DNA from: Ktedonobacterales bacterium | Lineage (GTDB): Bacteria; Chloroflexota; Ktedonobacteria; Ktedonobacterales; DATBGS01 | DNA: 64,000 nucleotides | NCBI GenBank assembly: GCA_036557285.1 | Contig: DATBHW010000055.1 | Location: 62,001-126,000 of the forward strand | Direction: 5' to 3' | In this document: positions 36,181 to 44,567 of the stretch, in pieces | How positions within the stretch are numbered: position 1 is the stretch's first letter | How the letters are laid out: every line of letters starts with the position of its first letter | The notes under the pieces: generated by a model | What the model was told of the DNA's origin: nothing | What the model saw: the letters and a program-made list of their open reading frames with translations, nothing else | The model's database searches: none | Position numbers and translations under genes: made by a program

Positions 36181-37314
36181 ATGGTTATGCAATCTATGAA
36201 ATGCGCTGCGGTATCTGTGCGCCCGGAGCTGGAGCGTGTCGCGCCCTATGAGCCTGGGGAGTCGCTCGCTGCTTTTAGCGCCCGTGTCGGTATTCCAGTT
36301 GAGCGGCTGATTAAGCTGAATAGTAATGAAAACCCGTATGGCCCTTCGCCGCGCGTGATGGAGGCGTTGGGCGCTTATACCCGCTATAACCTCTATCCTG
36401 ATCCGGCAGCGCCCGCGCTGCGCGCCGCGCTGGAGCAGTATACGCATGTCCCAAATGAATACATTTTTCTGAGCAATGGCAGCAACGAACTGATTCAACT
36501 GCTCTGGCAGGCGTTTCTGAACCCCGGCGATAGCGTTCTGCTGTGTCCGCCTACGTTCAGCCTGTATGCCACCGTGACCTCCATTTGCAGCGGCACGCTG
36601 GCGACTGTGCCGCGCCGCCCCGATTGCAGCGTTGATCCCGAAGCTATTCGCGCGGCGCTGCGCCCGGATACCCGTATCATCATCTTATGCTCGCCAAATA
36701 ATCCCACCGGCAACCTGATGCCGCTGGCAGATATTGAGGCGCTGCTGAATACGGGCCGCATTGTGGTGGTTGATGAGGCGTATATCGAGTTTACCAATGC
36801 GATGGATTGCTTCAGCGCGGCCCAGCTTGTGCCTCGTTACGATAATCTGGTGGCGCTGCGCACGTTTAGCAAATGGGCGGGCCTGGCGGGCTTGCGCCTG
36901 GGCTATGGCCTTTTCCCTCCCTGGATGATTCCCCATCTGCTCAAGCTGCAACTGCCCTTTGAGGTCAATGTGGCCGCGCATATCGCGGCGCTGGAGACGC
37001 TGGCCGATCTGGAGTACGTGCGCGACAACATCACCAGGATCGTCGCCGAACGCGCGCGCGTCTATGATCTGCTGGCGGCGCAGCCTTTCTTGTGCGCGCT
37101 GCCCTCTGAGGCCAACTTTATCCTGGCCTATCTGTCGGATGAGCGGGTGCAGATCAGCGATGTGCGCGCGGCAATGGAATCTGAAGGGATTCTGGTCCGC
37201 TTTTTCCGCGCGCCGGACCTGGCTCGCGCTTTTCGCGTGAGTGTGGGCGCGCCCGCCGATACCGAGGCGCTGGCCCGCGCGCTGGCAAAGATCGAACCGG
37301 CCTGGCGGAGCTAG
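36181..37314 (+). CDS. hisC: histidinol-phosphate aminotransferase (class I/II PLP fold)
   Basis: A 377-residue aminotransferase. LIKLNSNENPYGPSP is the HisC N-terminal signature; FLSNGSNELIQLL, CSPNNPTGNL, VVVDEAYIEF and the PLP-Lys motif ALRTFSKWAGLAGLRLGYG follow. The C-terminal Arg in VRFFRAPDLARAFRVSVGAP binds the substrate phosphate or carboxylate. It transfers an amino group from glutamate to imidazole-acetol phosphate. No other his gene is nearby, so related roles (for example aromatic amino acids) are possible. AAGGAG lies 5 nt before the ATG. Confidence 0.9.
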   Translation: MVMQSMKCAAVSVRPELERVAPYEPGESLAAFSARVGIPVERLIKLNSNENPYGPSPRVMEALGAYTRYNLYPDPAAPALRAALEQYTHVPNEYIFLSNGSNELIQLLWQAFLNPGDSVLLCPPTFSLYATVTSICSGTLATVPRRPDCSVDPEAIRAALRPDTRIIILCSPNNPTGNLMPLADIEALLNTGRIVVVDEAYIEFTNAMDCFSAAQLVPRYDNLVALRTFSKWAGLAGLRLGYGLFPPWMIPHLLKLQLPFEVNVAAHIAALETLADLEYVRDNITRIVAERARVYDLLAAQPFLCALPSEANFILAYLSDERVQISDVRAAMESEGILVRFFRAPDLARAFRVSVGAPADTEALARALAKIEPAWRS

Positions 37315-37328
37315 ACGAAACAAACCAG

Positions 37329-37372
37329 GCCCGGCAGGAGCGGCTGCGTGTCGTCCTGCCGGGCTTCATTTT
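37329..37372 (+). terminator. terminator after hisC
   Basis: GCCCGGCAGGA (37329-37339) pairs with TCCTGCCGGGC (37354-37364), followed by TTCATTTT. Confidence 0.8.
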
Positions 37373-37410
37373 ATGCGCGCTGCGCGCTTTCCCCAGCGGG
37401 AACGTCAGGC

Positions 37411-37502
37411 GCCACACCCTCCCCCGCTCATGACGCCTGGAAGGCGGCGCTACAGGCCACACCCTCCCCCGCCCATGCCGCCTGGAAGGCGGCGCTACAA
37501 GT
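37411..37502. repeat. 45-bp tandem duplication carrying palindromic cores
   Basis: Two units of 45 bp begin at 37411 and 37456 with GCCACACCCTCCCCCGC and end with GCCTGGAAGGCGGCGCTACA. As at 32811, the core plus a unique flank has been duplicated in tandem. Confidence 0.85.
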
Positions 37503-37505
37503 AGC

Positions 37506-38157
37506 ACAGGTGGCAGCCATTTTTGGCTACTCCGATACAAACAGGCCCGCTATCGTAACACGGTTGAGTACTATATAAGTGGAGGGCTGCCAACCTCTCT
37601 TTTTCTGGGACTGTGGACTTCTGGCCGACATGTCCCCCGGTTGGTTCTCTCCTGAGACCCTCTACTGCGGGGCGCGCTCGCCCGATCTTCAGGAAGGGAG
37701 GCTCCACTGCTTGTTTGCTGCTCATGAAGAAAGAAGACAGGCGGACAGTAGGCCAGCAGATTGCTCAGCATTTTGGGGGAATCTCAACCAGATCATCACC
37801 ACTTCGCTACCCGCATTGTTTGCTGTTGTTCTACCCTCTAAACAGAGGGTGTTGCCTGGAGCGCGCCCGACCTGGCCGGGAACCTCCCCTCGCAGAGCAT
37901 CCCCCGGCCCTTTTGGGCAGCCCGCCACCAGGCAGCACTGTTCTGACGCGAAAGGAGGTGCAGTCAGCGGCTTCTGGCGCTTCACCGACACACTTCAGCC
38001 AGAGGCTCTACGGGTACTTATCTCCCTGGTATCAGGAATCAGGCGGATGGTTGATGAGAGATCATCCGGCTTGTTCCAGCCTGTGCTGTGCTGCGCTTGC
38101 TGAGCGCGCAGCGCGATACTTTTGTTGTCTTTAGCGAGCGAGGGAGTTTATACTTCT
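37506..38157 (+). other. 650-base gap upstream of a secreted-protein gene
   Basis: No gene is supported. It includes a short hairpin ACCCTCTAAACAGAGGGT (37833-37850), similar to one at 41755-41770 upstream of the S53 peptidase. An isolated AAAGGAGG (37951-37958) has no following ORF of coding quality. A long structured leader is possible. Confidence 0.4.
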
Positions 38158-40053
38158 ATGCGACATGCAAAACGATCACTGTTGATCGGGTTAAGCGGCC
38201 TCACTCTTATCGCCATGTTCGCTGCCGCCTTTTTCTTCTATGGGCATACTCAGGCGGCGGGATCAGACCGCTTTCTGGCGGGGGGAGGCACGGGGGGCTT
38301 CACGGCGGCCCACGCGGGCAATGCTTCGGCCATGTTTGCGTCGGAATTCTCCCCTAATATTGAAGATCAGGATGATGAGGGAGACAACGACGGAGGGGGA
38401 TCGCAGCAGAACCCGCCGACGGTTGCGCCCAATCCGGCCTCCAATGGGGTGACGACTCATAACCCAGGCTTTTCTGGCTTCGCTGGCCTCAACCATTTTA
38501 ACACGCGAACAGCCAGCGGTGGCAACCAGTTCAGCCTGGAGCCTCCTGACCAGGGGCTGTGTGTTGGCGGCAATTTCGTGGTGGAAACCATCAACGATGT
38601 GACCGCCGTCTATAATCGGTTCAGCCATCAGATCGTTGCTGGCCCAACCGGGTTGAACGAGTTCTTTAGGCTGCCGCTCGCCATTGATCGCGGCGCCAAT
38701 CCACTGGTGTTTGGCCCGTTCCTGAGCGACCCCAAGTGCTACTTTGACACCGCGACCGGCCACTGGTTTATGACGATTCTGGAGTTGGATGTCGATCCCG
38801 CTACTGGCGGGTTCACTGGCCCCAGCCATACCTTCATTGCCGTCAGCCAGACCAGCAATCCCACCAACGCCTGGTCGATCTTCTCGATTGACACGACCGA
38901 CGATAGCACCAATGGCACGCCGAGCCACGCGAACTGCCCCTGCTTCGGCGACCAGCCGCTGATCGGCGCTGATGCGTTTGGCTTCTACATCACCACCAAC
39001 GAGTTCCCCGTCTTTGCGAATGGGTTCAACGGCGCGCAGGTGTACGCGATCTCCAAGTTCCAGCTTATCAACGCAGCCAAACACGCTGGTTCGCTGCCAT
39101 CTTTCCTCCAGTTCGATACCGGCGCGCTTCCAACGCCGGATCAGGGTGGCATCTGGTATTCTATTCAGCCAGCGACCAGCCCGGAGTTGCATGGTGAGCC
39201 GAACCACGGCACTGAGTACTTCCTGAGCGCGCTCGATTTCTTCGGCACGCTCGATAACCGCATTGCGGTATGGGCGCTGACGAACACGAGCGCAATCGGT
39301 GGCCCCCACGCCGATCACGTGGCCCTGAGCCATGTGGTCATCGGCAGCGAAACCTATGGTCAGCCGCCCGATGCGCGCCAGAAAGCTGGCTCGACGCCGC
39401 TCGCTGACTTCATTGCCGCGAACGGCGATCCCGTTCAGGAGTTGAGCAAGCTTGCTGGCAACGATGACCGGATGAATCAGGTGGTCTTTGCTCATGGGCT
39501 GCTCTACGCCGGGGTCAATACCGTTGTGCAGGTACCCAACGGCGAGGAGCGGGTTGGCATTGCCTACTTTATCGTTCAGCCGGGCTTCGCCCATGACCGA
39601 CTCAAGGCCCAGGTTCACAAGCAGGGCTATGTCTCGGTGGCTGGGGAAAGCGTGCTGTTCCCATCCATCGGGGTGAACGATCACGGCGATGCGTTGATCG
39701 CCTTCACGCTCTCCGGCCCGGACTTCTTCCCCAGCGCAGCCTATGCCGAGATCGGCAGTAATGGTCGCGCCGGGCAGGTCCATGTTGCCGGGGCTGGCCT
39801 GGGGCCAGAGGATAGCTTCACGGGCTATGACTCCCCCACCGTGGTCGGGTTCGAGGGCGATGGAACATCGCGCTGGGGCGATTACTCAGCGGCGGTGGCA
39901 GGCCCTGGCGGCTCCATCTGGTTTGCCACTGAGTACATTGGTCAGACGTGTACCCTCGACGAATTCGTCACGGATACAACCTGCGGTGGCACACGGACCG
40001 TTCTGGCGAACTGGGGTACGTTCATCGGCAGCGTGAACCTCAGCCACCATTGA
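38158..40053 (+). CDS. large secreted protein, probable beta-propeller-like fold
   Basis: A 631-residue protein with a signal peptide (KRSLLIGLSGLTLIAMFAAA, cleavage likely after TQAAG) followed by an acidic spacer (EDQDDEGDNDGGGSQQN). The rest is rich in Gly, Asn, Phe and Asp. It includes EPPDQGLCVGGNFVVETIND, RWGDYSAAVAGPGGSIWFAT and Cys residues suggesting extracellular disulfides. The spacing of Gly/Trp turns suggests a propeller, but no family is certain. GGGAG precedes the ATG at 38158 by 11 nt; an in-frame start at 38122 precedes the ribosome site. It is followed by a hairpin and by the first TnpB element. Confidence 0.8.
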   Translation: MRHAKRSLLIGLSGLTLIAMFAAAFFFYGHTQAAGSDRFLAGGGTGGFTAAHAGNASAMFASEFSPNIEDQDDEGDNDGGGSQQNPPTVAPNPASNGVTTHNPGFSGFAGLNHFNTRTASGGNQFSLEPPDQGLCVGGNFVVETINDVTAVYNRFSHQIVAGPTGLNEFFRLPLAIDRGANPLVFGPFLSDPKCYFDTATGHWFMTILELDVDPATGGFTGPSHTFIAVSQTSNPTNAWSIFSIDTTDDSTNGTPSHANCPCFGDQPLIGADAFGFYITTNEFPVFANGFNGAQVYAISKFQLINAAKHAGSLPSFLQFDTGALPTPDQGGIWYSIQPATSPELHGEPNHGTEYFLSALDFFGTLDNRIAVWALTNTSAIGGPHADHVALSHVVIGSETYGQPPDARQKAGSTPLADFIAANGDPVQELSKLAGNDDRMNQVVFAHGLLYAGVNTVVQVPNGEERVGIAYFIVQPGFAHDRLKAQVHKQGYVSVAGESVLFPSIGVNDHGDALIAFTLSGPDFFPSAAYAEIGSNGRAGQVHVAGAGLGPEDSFTGYDSPTVVGFEGDGTSRWGDYSAAVAGPGGSIWFATEYIGQTCTLDEFVTDTTCGGTRTVLANWGTFIGSVNLSHH

Positions 40054-40114
40054 TGCCTGACTGATCTGGCGCGGCGGATGTGACGGACGCCCGCCGCGCC
40101 CACGCGAAAGTCGT

Positions 40115-40150
40115 CCCCTGCTGGAAATGACCAGCAGGGGGCGGCTTTCA
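40115..40150 (+). terminator. hairpin after the secreted-protein gene
   Basis: CCCCTGCTGG (40115-40124) pairs with CCAGCAGGGG (40131-40140) around AAATGA. The U-tract is weak (GCGGCTTTCA). Confidence 0.6.
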
Positions 40151-40223
40151 GAAGAAATCTTTACAGAAAAGGAGCCAGAAAGCCCCCGAATCTTTAGTCG
40201 GGGGATGAATGGCCCAAACGCTG

Positions 40224-40261
40224 CGCTGTTGACAGCGTTCCACCAATGTGATACCATTGGT
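40224..40261 (+). promoter_or_regulatory. RHH-tnpB promoter overlapped by two dyads
   Basis: TTGACA (40229-40234), a 17-nt spacer and TACCAT (40252-40257, preceded by TGA). The -35 lies inside CGCTGTTGACAGCG (40224-40237) and the -10 inside ACCAATG-N6-CATTGGT (40242-40261). The RHH ATG at 40264 is 6 nt after the -10, so the transcript should be leaderless. Confidence 0.7.
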
Positions 40262-40263
40262 AC

Positions 40264-40455
40264 ATGAAACAGCACACCGGCTTTCGCCTTTCTGAAGATG
40301 CTTTGCGACTCTTGGATGCGCTCGCAGCGCGGCATGGATTGAATCGTACCGCCGCGCTAGAGATGCTGATTCGTGAGGCGGCCCGCCAACAGGGGATACA
40401 TGCTGATACTGGAATACAAGCTCAGGGTCAACAAAACACAGCGCGCCGCGATTGA
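40264..40455 (+). CDS. ribbon-helix-helix protein encoded in the TnpB element
   Basis: A 63-residue protein whose first 40 residues follow the RHH pattern. A beta strand TGFRLSEDALRLLDALA is followed by helix HGLNRTAALEMLIREAA with the turn at GLNRT. The tail (about 42-63) is polar and overlaps the start of tnpB. RHH dimers bind operator dyads through their beta strands, and two dyads lie on its own promoter, so autorepression is likely. There is no Shine-Dalgarno; the ATG is predicted to be at the 5' end of the mRNA. It is too short to be a transposase. Confidence 0.7.
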   Translation: MKQHTGFRLSEDALRLLDALAARHGLNRTAALEMLIREAARQQGIHADTGIQAQGQQNTARRD

Positions 40456-41614
40456 TGAAGCCATCCGTACCACGCAGTTTGTGCGCAACAAGGCGCTGCG
40501 GCTCTGGATGGATGGGCAGCATGTTGGCAAGAATGACCTGCAAGCCCTCTGCGCTCAGTTGGCGAAAGACTTCCCCTTTGCGGCGCGTCTCAATGCGATG
40601 GCCCGCCAGGCCGCCGCAGACCGGGCGTGGGCCAGTATCAGCCGTTTCTACGAGAACTGCAAGTGTGGCAAGCCAGGCAAGAAAGGCTATCCACGCTTCC
40701 AGAAGGATAATCGTTCGGTTGAGTACAAAACCTCGGGCTGGAAGTTGGAACCAGCGGGAAAGCGCGTCACCTTCACCGATGGGCACGGCATTGGCGCCGT
40801 TCGCCTCATTGGCACACGCTCCATTGAAACGTTTCCCATTGGGCAGATCAAGCGGGTTCGCATCCTCAAACGCGCCGATGGCTCTTATGTCCAGTTTGCC
40901 GTCCAGGCAGACCGGCACATAGACCACCAGCCCACCGGGAAACAGGTGGGGATTGATGTGGGCTTGAAAGCCTTCTATACCGATTCGGACGGCCAGCAGG
41001 TCGCCAATCCCCGGTATCTGCGCAAGGCAGAAACGAAGCTCTCGCGCTTGCATCGGCGCGTCTCGCGGAAGGTCAAGCGGTCCAAGAATCGCAAGAAAGC
41101 TATCAAGCGACTGGCGAAAGGCTATTTGAGCGTCAGCAGGCAGCGTAAAGACTTCGCGTGCAAAGCCGCGAGGGCGTTGGTCATATCTAGCGATATGATT
41201 GCCTACGAAGACTTGAAAATAGCGAGCCTGGTCAAGAACCATCGCCTTGCCAAGAGTATCAGCGATGCCAGTTGGGGGTTGTTCCTCTCCTGGCTCAGAT
41301 ACTATGGTCAGATGCACAGCATTCCCATTGTGGCGGTGTCGCCTCGTTTCACCACGCAAGATTGTTCTGGCTGTGGCGAACGGGTGAAGAAAACGCTCAG
41401 CATGCGGACGCACATCTGCCCCGCCTGTGGCCTGGTGCTGGATCGCGATCATAACGCGGCCCTCAACATTCTCGCTGCTGCCTTGGAATATCTGGCAGCC
41501 CTCCGTACCGCCGGGCAGGCGGGAACGGGTTCCGTTTCGGCGGAACGCAACGCTTCTGGACAGACAACCGCTGGTGGACGCAGGAAGCTGCGCTCTGCTA
41601 AGTTGGCTGGATGA
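40400..41614 (+). CDS. tnpB: TnpB RNA-guided nuclease (IS605 OrfB family), apparently intact
   Basis: A 404-residue TnpB. The N-terminal helical/WED region starts MLILEYKLRVNKTQRAAIDE. The RuvC-like catalytic triad is complete: Asp186 in GIDVGLKAFYTDS, Glu270 in IAYEDLKIASL and Asp350 in DRDHNAALNIL. A Cys4 zinc finger (CSGCG...CPAC) lies between. TnpB cuts DNA next to a TAM using an omega-RNA from the element's 3' end. The C-terminal 45 residues past the RuvC domain are polar and may overlap the RNA scaffold. It starts inside the RHH gene, giving a two-gene unit. GGGG lies 4-5 nt before the ATG. Confidence 0.92.
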   Translation: MLILEYKLRVNKTQRAAIDEAIRTTQFVRNKALRLWMDGQHVGKNDLQALCAQLAKDFPFAARLNAMARQAAADRAWASISRFYENCKCGKPGKKGYPRFQKDNRSVEYKTSGWKLEPAGKRVTFTDGHGIGAVRLIGTRSIETFPIGQIKRVRILKRADGSYVQFAVQADRHIDHQPTGKQVGIDVGLKAFYTDSDGQQVANPRYLRKAETKLSRLHRRVSRKVKRSKNRKKAIKRLAKGYLSVSRQRKDFACKAARALVISSDMIAYEDLKIASLVKNHRLAKSISDASWGLFLSWLRYYGQMHSIPIVAVSPRFTTQDCSGCGERVKKTLSMRTHICPACGLVLDRDHNAALNILAAALEYLAALRTAGQAGTGSVSAERNASGQTTAGGRRKLRSAKLAG

Positions 41615-41651
41615 AGGAAGAATCTCCCGGTTAAAACCGGGAGAGTGTCAA
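41560..41651 (+). ncRNA. probable omega-RNA (reRNA) scaffold at the TnpB right end
   Basis: By analogy with characterised TnpB systems, the end of tnpB and the right end, including the hairpin CTCCCGG/CCGGGAG at 41629-41644, form the guide-RNA scaffold. The guide would be the flanking sequence from about 41652 (TGGTTAAGCGTAATTTC). The 5' limit is a guess. Confidence 0.5.
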
Positions 41652-41754
41652 TGGTTAAGCGTAATTTCAACCAGTTTGCCATCTTTTCAGCACAGCGTCA
41701 TCGCAAGCACTCTGCTATACATTAGAATGTCTGCTTATCCCCTTCAACATCCCC

Positions 41755-41770
41755 CCTCTCAACAGAGAGG
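41755..41770 (+). other. leader hairpin upstream of the S53 peptidase
   Basis: CCTCTCAACAGAGAGG folds with a 4-nt loop. It resembles ACCCTCTAAACAGAGGGT at 37833-37850, which precedes the other secreted-protein gene. Confidence 0.45.
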
Positions 41771-41886
41771 AAGAAAGGAGGCCCCGGCAACTTTTCCACC
41801 CGCCATTCATACGGTCTTTTTCTGACGAAATCTTAGTACTTGCGAAATGTATGCAAAGCATCGCAAAAAAAGCGAGGGATTTACCA

Positions 41887-43218
41887 ATGCCAGGATTTAC
41901 CCAGTCCATCCGTCGTCTTCTGACCCGCTCGGCAACAGGGCTGTTCCTGCTGCTGAACATGGTCGGCGGAGCCGCGTTTGTTCCGGCGGTGGCTGTTGCG
42001 GCGGCCAGCGGTTCTATGACCCCCGCCATCGGCGCTCATCCTCATTACCGTCTTGCAACGAAGACTCCGCAGGGGACGCAGGATGCGATTTTTAGCTGCC
42101 AGTTGCCCACGACCACCTTCCCCTGCTATGGCCCACAGCAGATTCGGGGAGCCTATAACATCCAGCCGCTGCTGGACGCCGGGATCACGGGCAAGGGCCG
42201 CACCATTGTGATTGTTGACGCTTTCCAAAGCCCAACCATCCAGGATGACCTGGCGCTCTTCGATGCCGTCTTTGGGCTGCCTGATCCGACCCTCAACATT
42301 ATTGCCCCCGACGGCCTCACTCCGTTCGATTTCAACGACGACAACATGGTCGGTTGGTCGGGTGAGATTTCCCTGGATGTCGAGTGGGCGCACGCGGTTG
42401 CCCCAGATGCGACTATCGATCTGGTGCTTGCCAAGAGCAACGACGATGCGGACATTCTGAGCGCGACCAAGTATGCCATCACCCACAACCTGGGCGATAC
42501 CATCTCGCAGAGCTTTGGCGAGGACGAGTCCTGCGTGGACCCCGCTATTCTCAAGCAGCAGCATGCGCTCTTTGCCCTGGCGGCGCTCAAGGGGATGACC
42601 GTCTATGCTTCCTCCGGTGATGATGGCGCGGCCCAACCCACCTGCGACGGCAGCGCCCTCCACGTTGCGGCTTCCAGCCCCGCCAGCGACCCGCTGGTGA
42701 CGAGCGTGGGCGGTACGAATCTGACCGCTGATCTGGACACGGGCGCCTACCAGAGCGAGACAGCCTGGGACGACGGTTTCGGCCAGAGCGGCGGCGGCTT
42801 CAGCGTGAAATACGCGCGGCCCTTCTATCAAATTGGCGCAACCGGCCATAACAAGGGGCGCGGCGTGCCTGATGTTGCCTACAATGGTGGCGTCTTTGGT
42901 GGCGTGGTGACGGCCTGGGGCGTTCCCTTTGGTGTTGGCGCCTTCTTCATCTTTGGCGGCACCAGCGCAGGCTCGCCACAGTGGGCAGGCATTTCGGCCC
43001 TGGCCGATCAGAAGGCGCACCATCGGCTGGGCTTCATCAACCCGGCGCTCTATGTCATTCTCCATACCAGCCTGTATGCGAAGGACTTCCATGACATCAC
43101 CACGGGGAATAACCGTTTTGATGGCGTGCAAGGCTTCGATGCTGGCAAAGGATGGGATGCGGTCACTGGTATAGGCTCACCCAACGTTGCCAACCTGCTC
43201 GCGCTGCTCTGTCATTAA
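41887..43218 (+). CDS. secreted S53 (sedolisin) peptidase lacking the usual propeptide
   Basis: A 443-residue secreted serine-carboxyl peptidase. The signal sequence (SATGLFLLLNMVGGAAFVPA) is followed by only about 50 residues before the catalytic domain. The sedolisin residues are present: Glu160 and Asp164 in GEISLDVEWAH, Asp245 in YASSGDDGA and nucleophile Ser360 in GGTSAGSPQW. The C-terminal calcium-site pattern (FHDITTGNN, GKGWDAVTGIGSPN) is intact. Typical family members carry a propeptide of about 180 residues; here it is absent, and whether a remote chaperone replaces it is unknown. Members usually act in acidic surroundings. GAGGG lies 8 nt before the ATG at 41887. Confidence 0.93.
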   Translation: MPGFTQSIRRLLTRSATGLFLLLNMVGGAAFVPAVAVAAASGSMTPAIGAHPHYRLATKTPQGTQDAIFSCQLPTTTFPCYGPQQIRGAYNIQPLLDAGITGKGRTIVIVDAFQSPTIQDDLALFDAVFGLPDPTLNIIAPDGLTPFDFNDDNMVGWSGEISLDVEWAHAVAPDATIDLVLAKSNDDADILSATKYAITHNLGDTISQSFGEDESCVDPAILKQQHALFALAALKGMTVYASSGDDGAAQPTCDGSALHVAASSPASDPLVTSVGGTNLTADLDTGAYQSETAWDDGFGQSGGGFSVKYARPFYQIGATGHNKGRGVPDVAYNGGVFGGVVTAWGVPFGVGAFFIFGGTSAGSPQWAGISALADQKAHHRLGFINPALYVILHTSLYAKDFHDITTGNNRFDGVQGFDAGKGWDAVTGIGSPNVANLLALLCH

Positions 43219-43303
43219 CAGGGCCGCTGAGAGCGAGGCTCTCCCGTTGGTTTGTTGAACACGCATGGGCAGCCGCGCCTGCCACGCAAGCTGCCCGTTC
43301 TCG

Positions 43304-43333
43304 GAAGCCGCCCCAACCGGGGCGGCTTCTTTT
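43304..43333 (+). terminator. rho-independent terminator after the S53 peptidase
   Basis: GAAGCCGCCCC (43304-43314), loop AACC, GGGGCGGCTTC (43319-43329), then TTTT. Confidence 0.88.
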
Positions 43334-43393
43334 AGGCTGTAGAATGCTCTGGCAGACCCCCGCGTTGGGTGAGCATCCTCTGGTCCTATTGCG

Positions 43394-43422
43394 TTGACAG
43401 CGCCCTTGCGCTCAGGTACACT
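43394..43422 (+). promoter_or_regulatory. promoter of the TPR-FHA gene group
   Basis: A perfect TTGACA (43394-43399), a 17-nt spacer and TACACT (43417-43422). Confidence 0.65.
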
Positions 43423-43551
43423 GCATGCAGTTATCGGCCACTTTGCTGGCTCAGCCTCGCAGCAAGCGCGAAAGGATGCTGGCGTCCTGGCGCTTGCCAG
43501 GCGTGAGCGCATGGCGCGTCACTCTGCGGCTGGTGCTGGAGGATTTCTGTA

Positions 43552-44523
43552 TTGGCAGGATTAGGAAAAGAGTGGCGGCTTCCGCCGGTGGGGAAAATCG
43601 GTGTGGAGGCGCTGCGCCAGGCGCCGATAGATTGGTTGACGGTTCCGGCTCGTGAGCGCCTGTATCGCTGGCTGGGGAACCGCAAAGCGCGCAAGCTGCT
43701 GGCCCAGGCGCTGGATGACGCGCTGGAGACGCTGGCCGAATCGCTGGCAGGCAAACCCGAAGTTCCTTCGTTGGAAGATGTGCTGAACGAGCGATTTTTC
43801 GGTGAGCGCCAGGTGATGGGTACCCTCATCGCCTGCTTTACCAGCGACGAGCCGGTTGATTATGACTTGCTGGCGCGCCATGCCGCTTTTGGCGATGAAC
43901 TCTTCCTGCGGCGCGTGCTGCAAGCCTTTGTGGCTCAATTGCGCGCCCATCTGGCGGCGGCCAGATCGGAGTTTCGGCTTCAGATTCCTGTGCAATCTGC
44001 CGCGCGCATCAAGGCCATTCAGAGCGCCAACCCGGCGCAGCGAGGCGCTCCTGGTCAGCCTCAGCAATCAACTCCCCCAGCAGCCACGACAGGGGCTGCT
44101 TTTATACAGACCACCACGAGAGAGAAACAGGAGAGGGCGATGGATCATGTAGGTATGCAGACAAGTGAAGAGGCCAGTCAGCGTCTGGCGCTGGCCGTTG
44201 AATTGGAGGCTCAGGGGCGAACTCAGGAGGCGATGGCGCTCTATCAAAGCTTGCTGCGCCAGACCCCCAATAACGGCAAAGCGCACTTTAATCTGGCGAT
44301 GCTCCTGACGGAGCAGGGCCGACTGACAGAGGCTGAGGAACACTGTCGGGAGGCAATCAAATCACTCCCCGATTACCCTGACGCCTGGGGGCTGCACGCC
44401 TATCTGCTCTCGTTGCTTCAGCGTGCCCCGGAAAGCCTGGAATCTGCGCGTAGGGCGGTTGCGCTCGGTTTCCCACGCAAACGGTTGCTGGCGCTGCTGA
44501 AGCTGGAATCGGCGGCCTTGTAA
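43552..44523 (+). CDS. TPR-containing cytoplasmic protein
   Basis: A 323-residue protein. The N-terminal half (about 1-150) is helical and basic without a recognised family, followed by a Pro/Gln/Thr linker. The C-terminal 120 residues form two to three tetratricopeptide repeats (LALAVELEAQGRTQEAMALY; AHFNLAMLLTEQGRLTEAEE; AWGLHAYLLSLLQRAPESLE). No signal peptide is present. The proposed TTG start has GGAGG 9 nt upstream; no better start is in frame. It is 44 nt upstream of the first FHA gene, so probably co-transcribed. TPRs and FHA domains both mediate protein contacts, which suggests one signalling or scaffold unit. Confidence 0.7.
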   Translation: MAGLGKEWRLPPVGKIGVEALRQAPIDWLTVPARERLYRWLGNRKARKLLAQALDDALETLAESLAGKPEVPSLEDVLNERFFGERQVMGTLIACFTSDEPVDYDLLARHAAFGDELFLRRVLQAFVAQLRAHLAAARSEFRLQIPVQSAARIKAIQSANPAQRGAPGQPQQSTPPAATTGAAFIQTTTREKQERAMDHVGMQTSEEASQRLALAVELEAQGRTQEAMALYQSLLRQTPNNGKAHFNLAMLLTEQGRLTEAEEHCREAIKSLPDYPDAWGLHAYLLSLLQRAPESLESARRAVALGFPRKRLLALLKLESAAL

Positions 44524-44567
44524 CGTATGTAGAATGTTGATGAGTGGGTTCTTTCGAGAGGCAACCA

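Larger units (their letters stand above)
40165..41651 (+). mobile_element. IS605/IS1341-type element carrying RHH gene and TnpB, no TnpA
   Basis: The left end holds the hairpin CCCCCGA-N8-TCGGGGG (40173-40194), preceded by TTTAC (40160-40164), a known IS605-family target/TAM sequence. The right end holds CTCCCGG-TTAAAA-CCGGGAG (41629-41644 region) and ends near TCAA (41648-41651). No Y1 transposase is present, so mobility would need TnpA in trans. Boundaries are inferred from family features, not from an empty-site comparison. Confidence 0.7.

Noticed and set aside
37579-38134. Two overlapping plus-strand ORFs of 174 and 173 residues
   Set aside because: Neither has a ribosome site or recognisable domain; composition changes along the frame and they would run into the promoter region of the secreted-protein gene.
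38263-39783. 506-residue minus-strand ORF
   Set aside because: Antisense to the secreted-protein gene that has signal peptide, ribosome site and a following hairpin.
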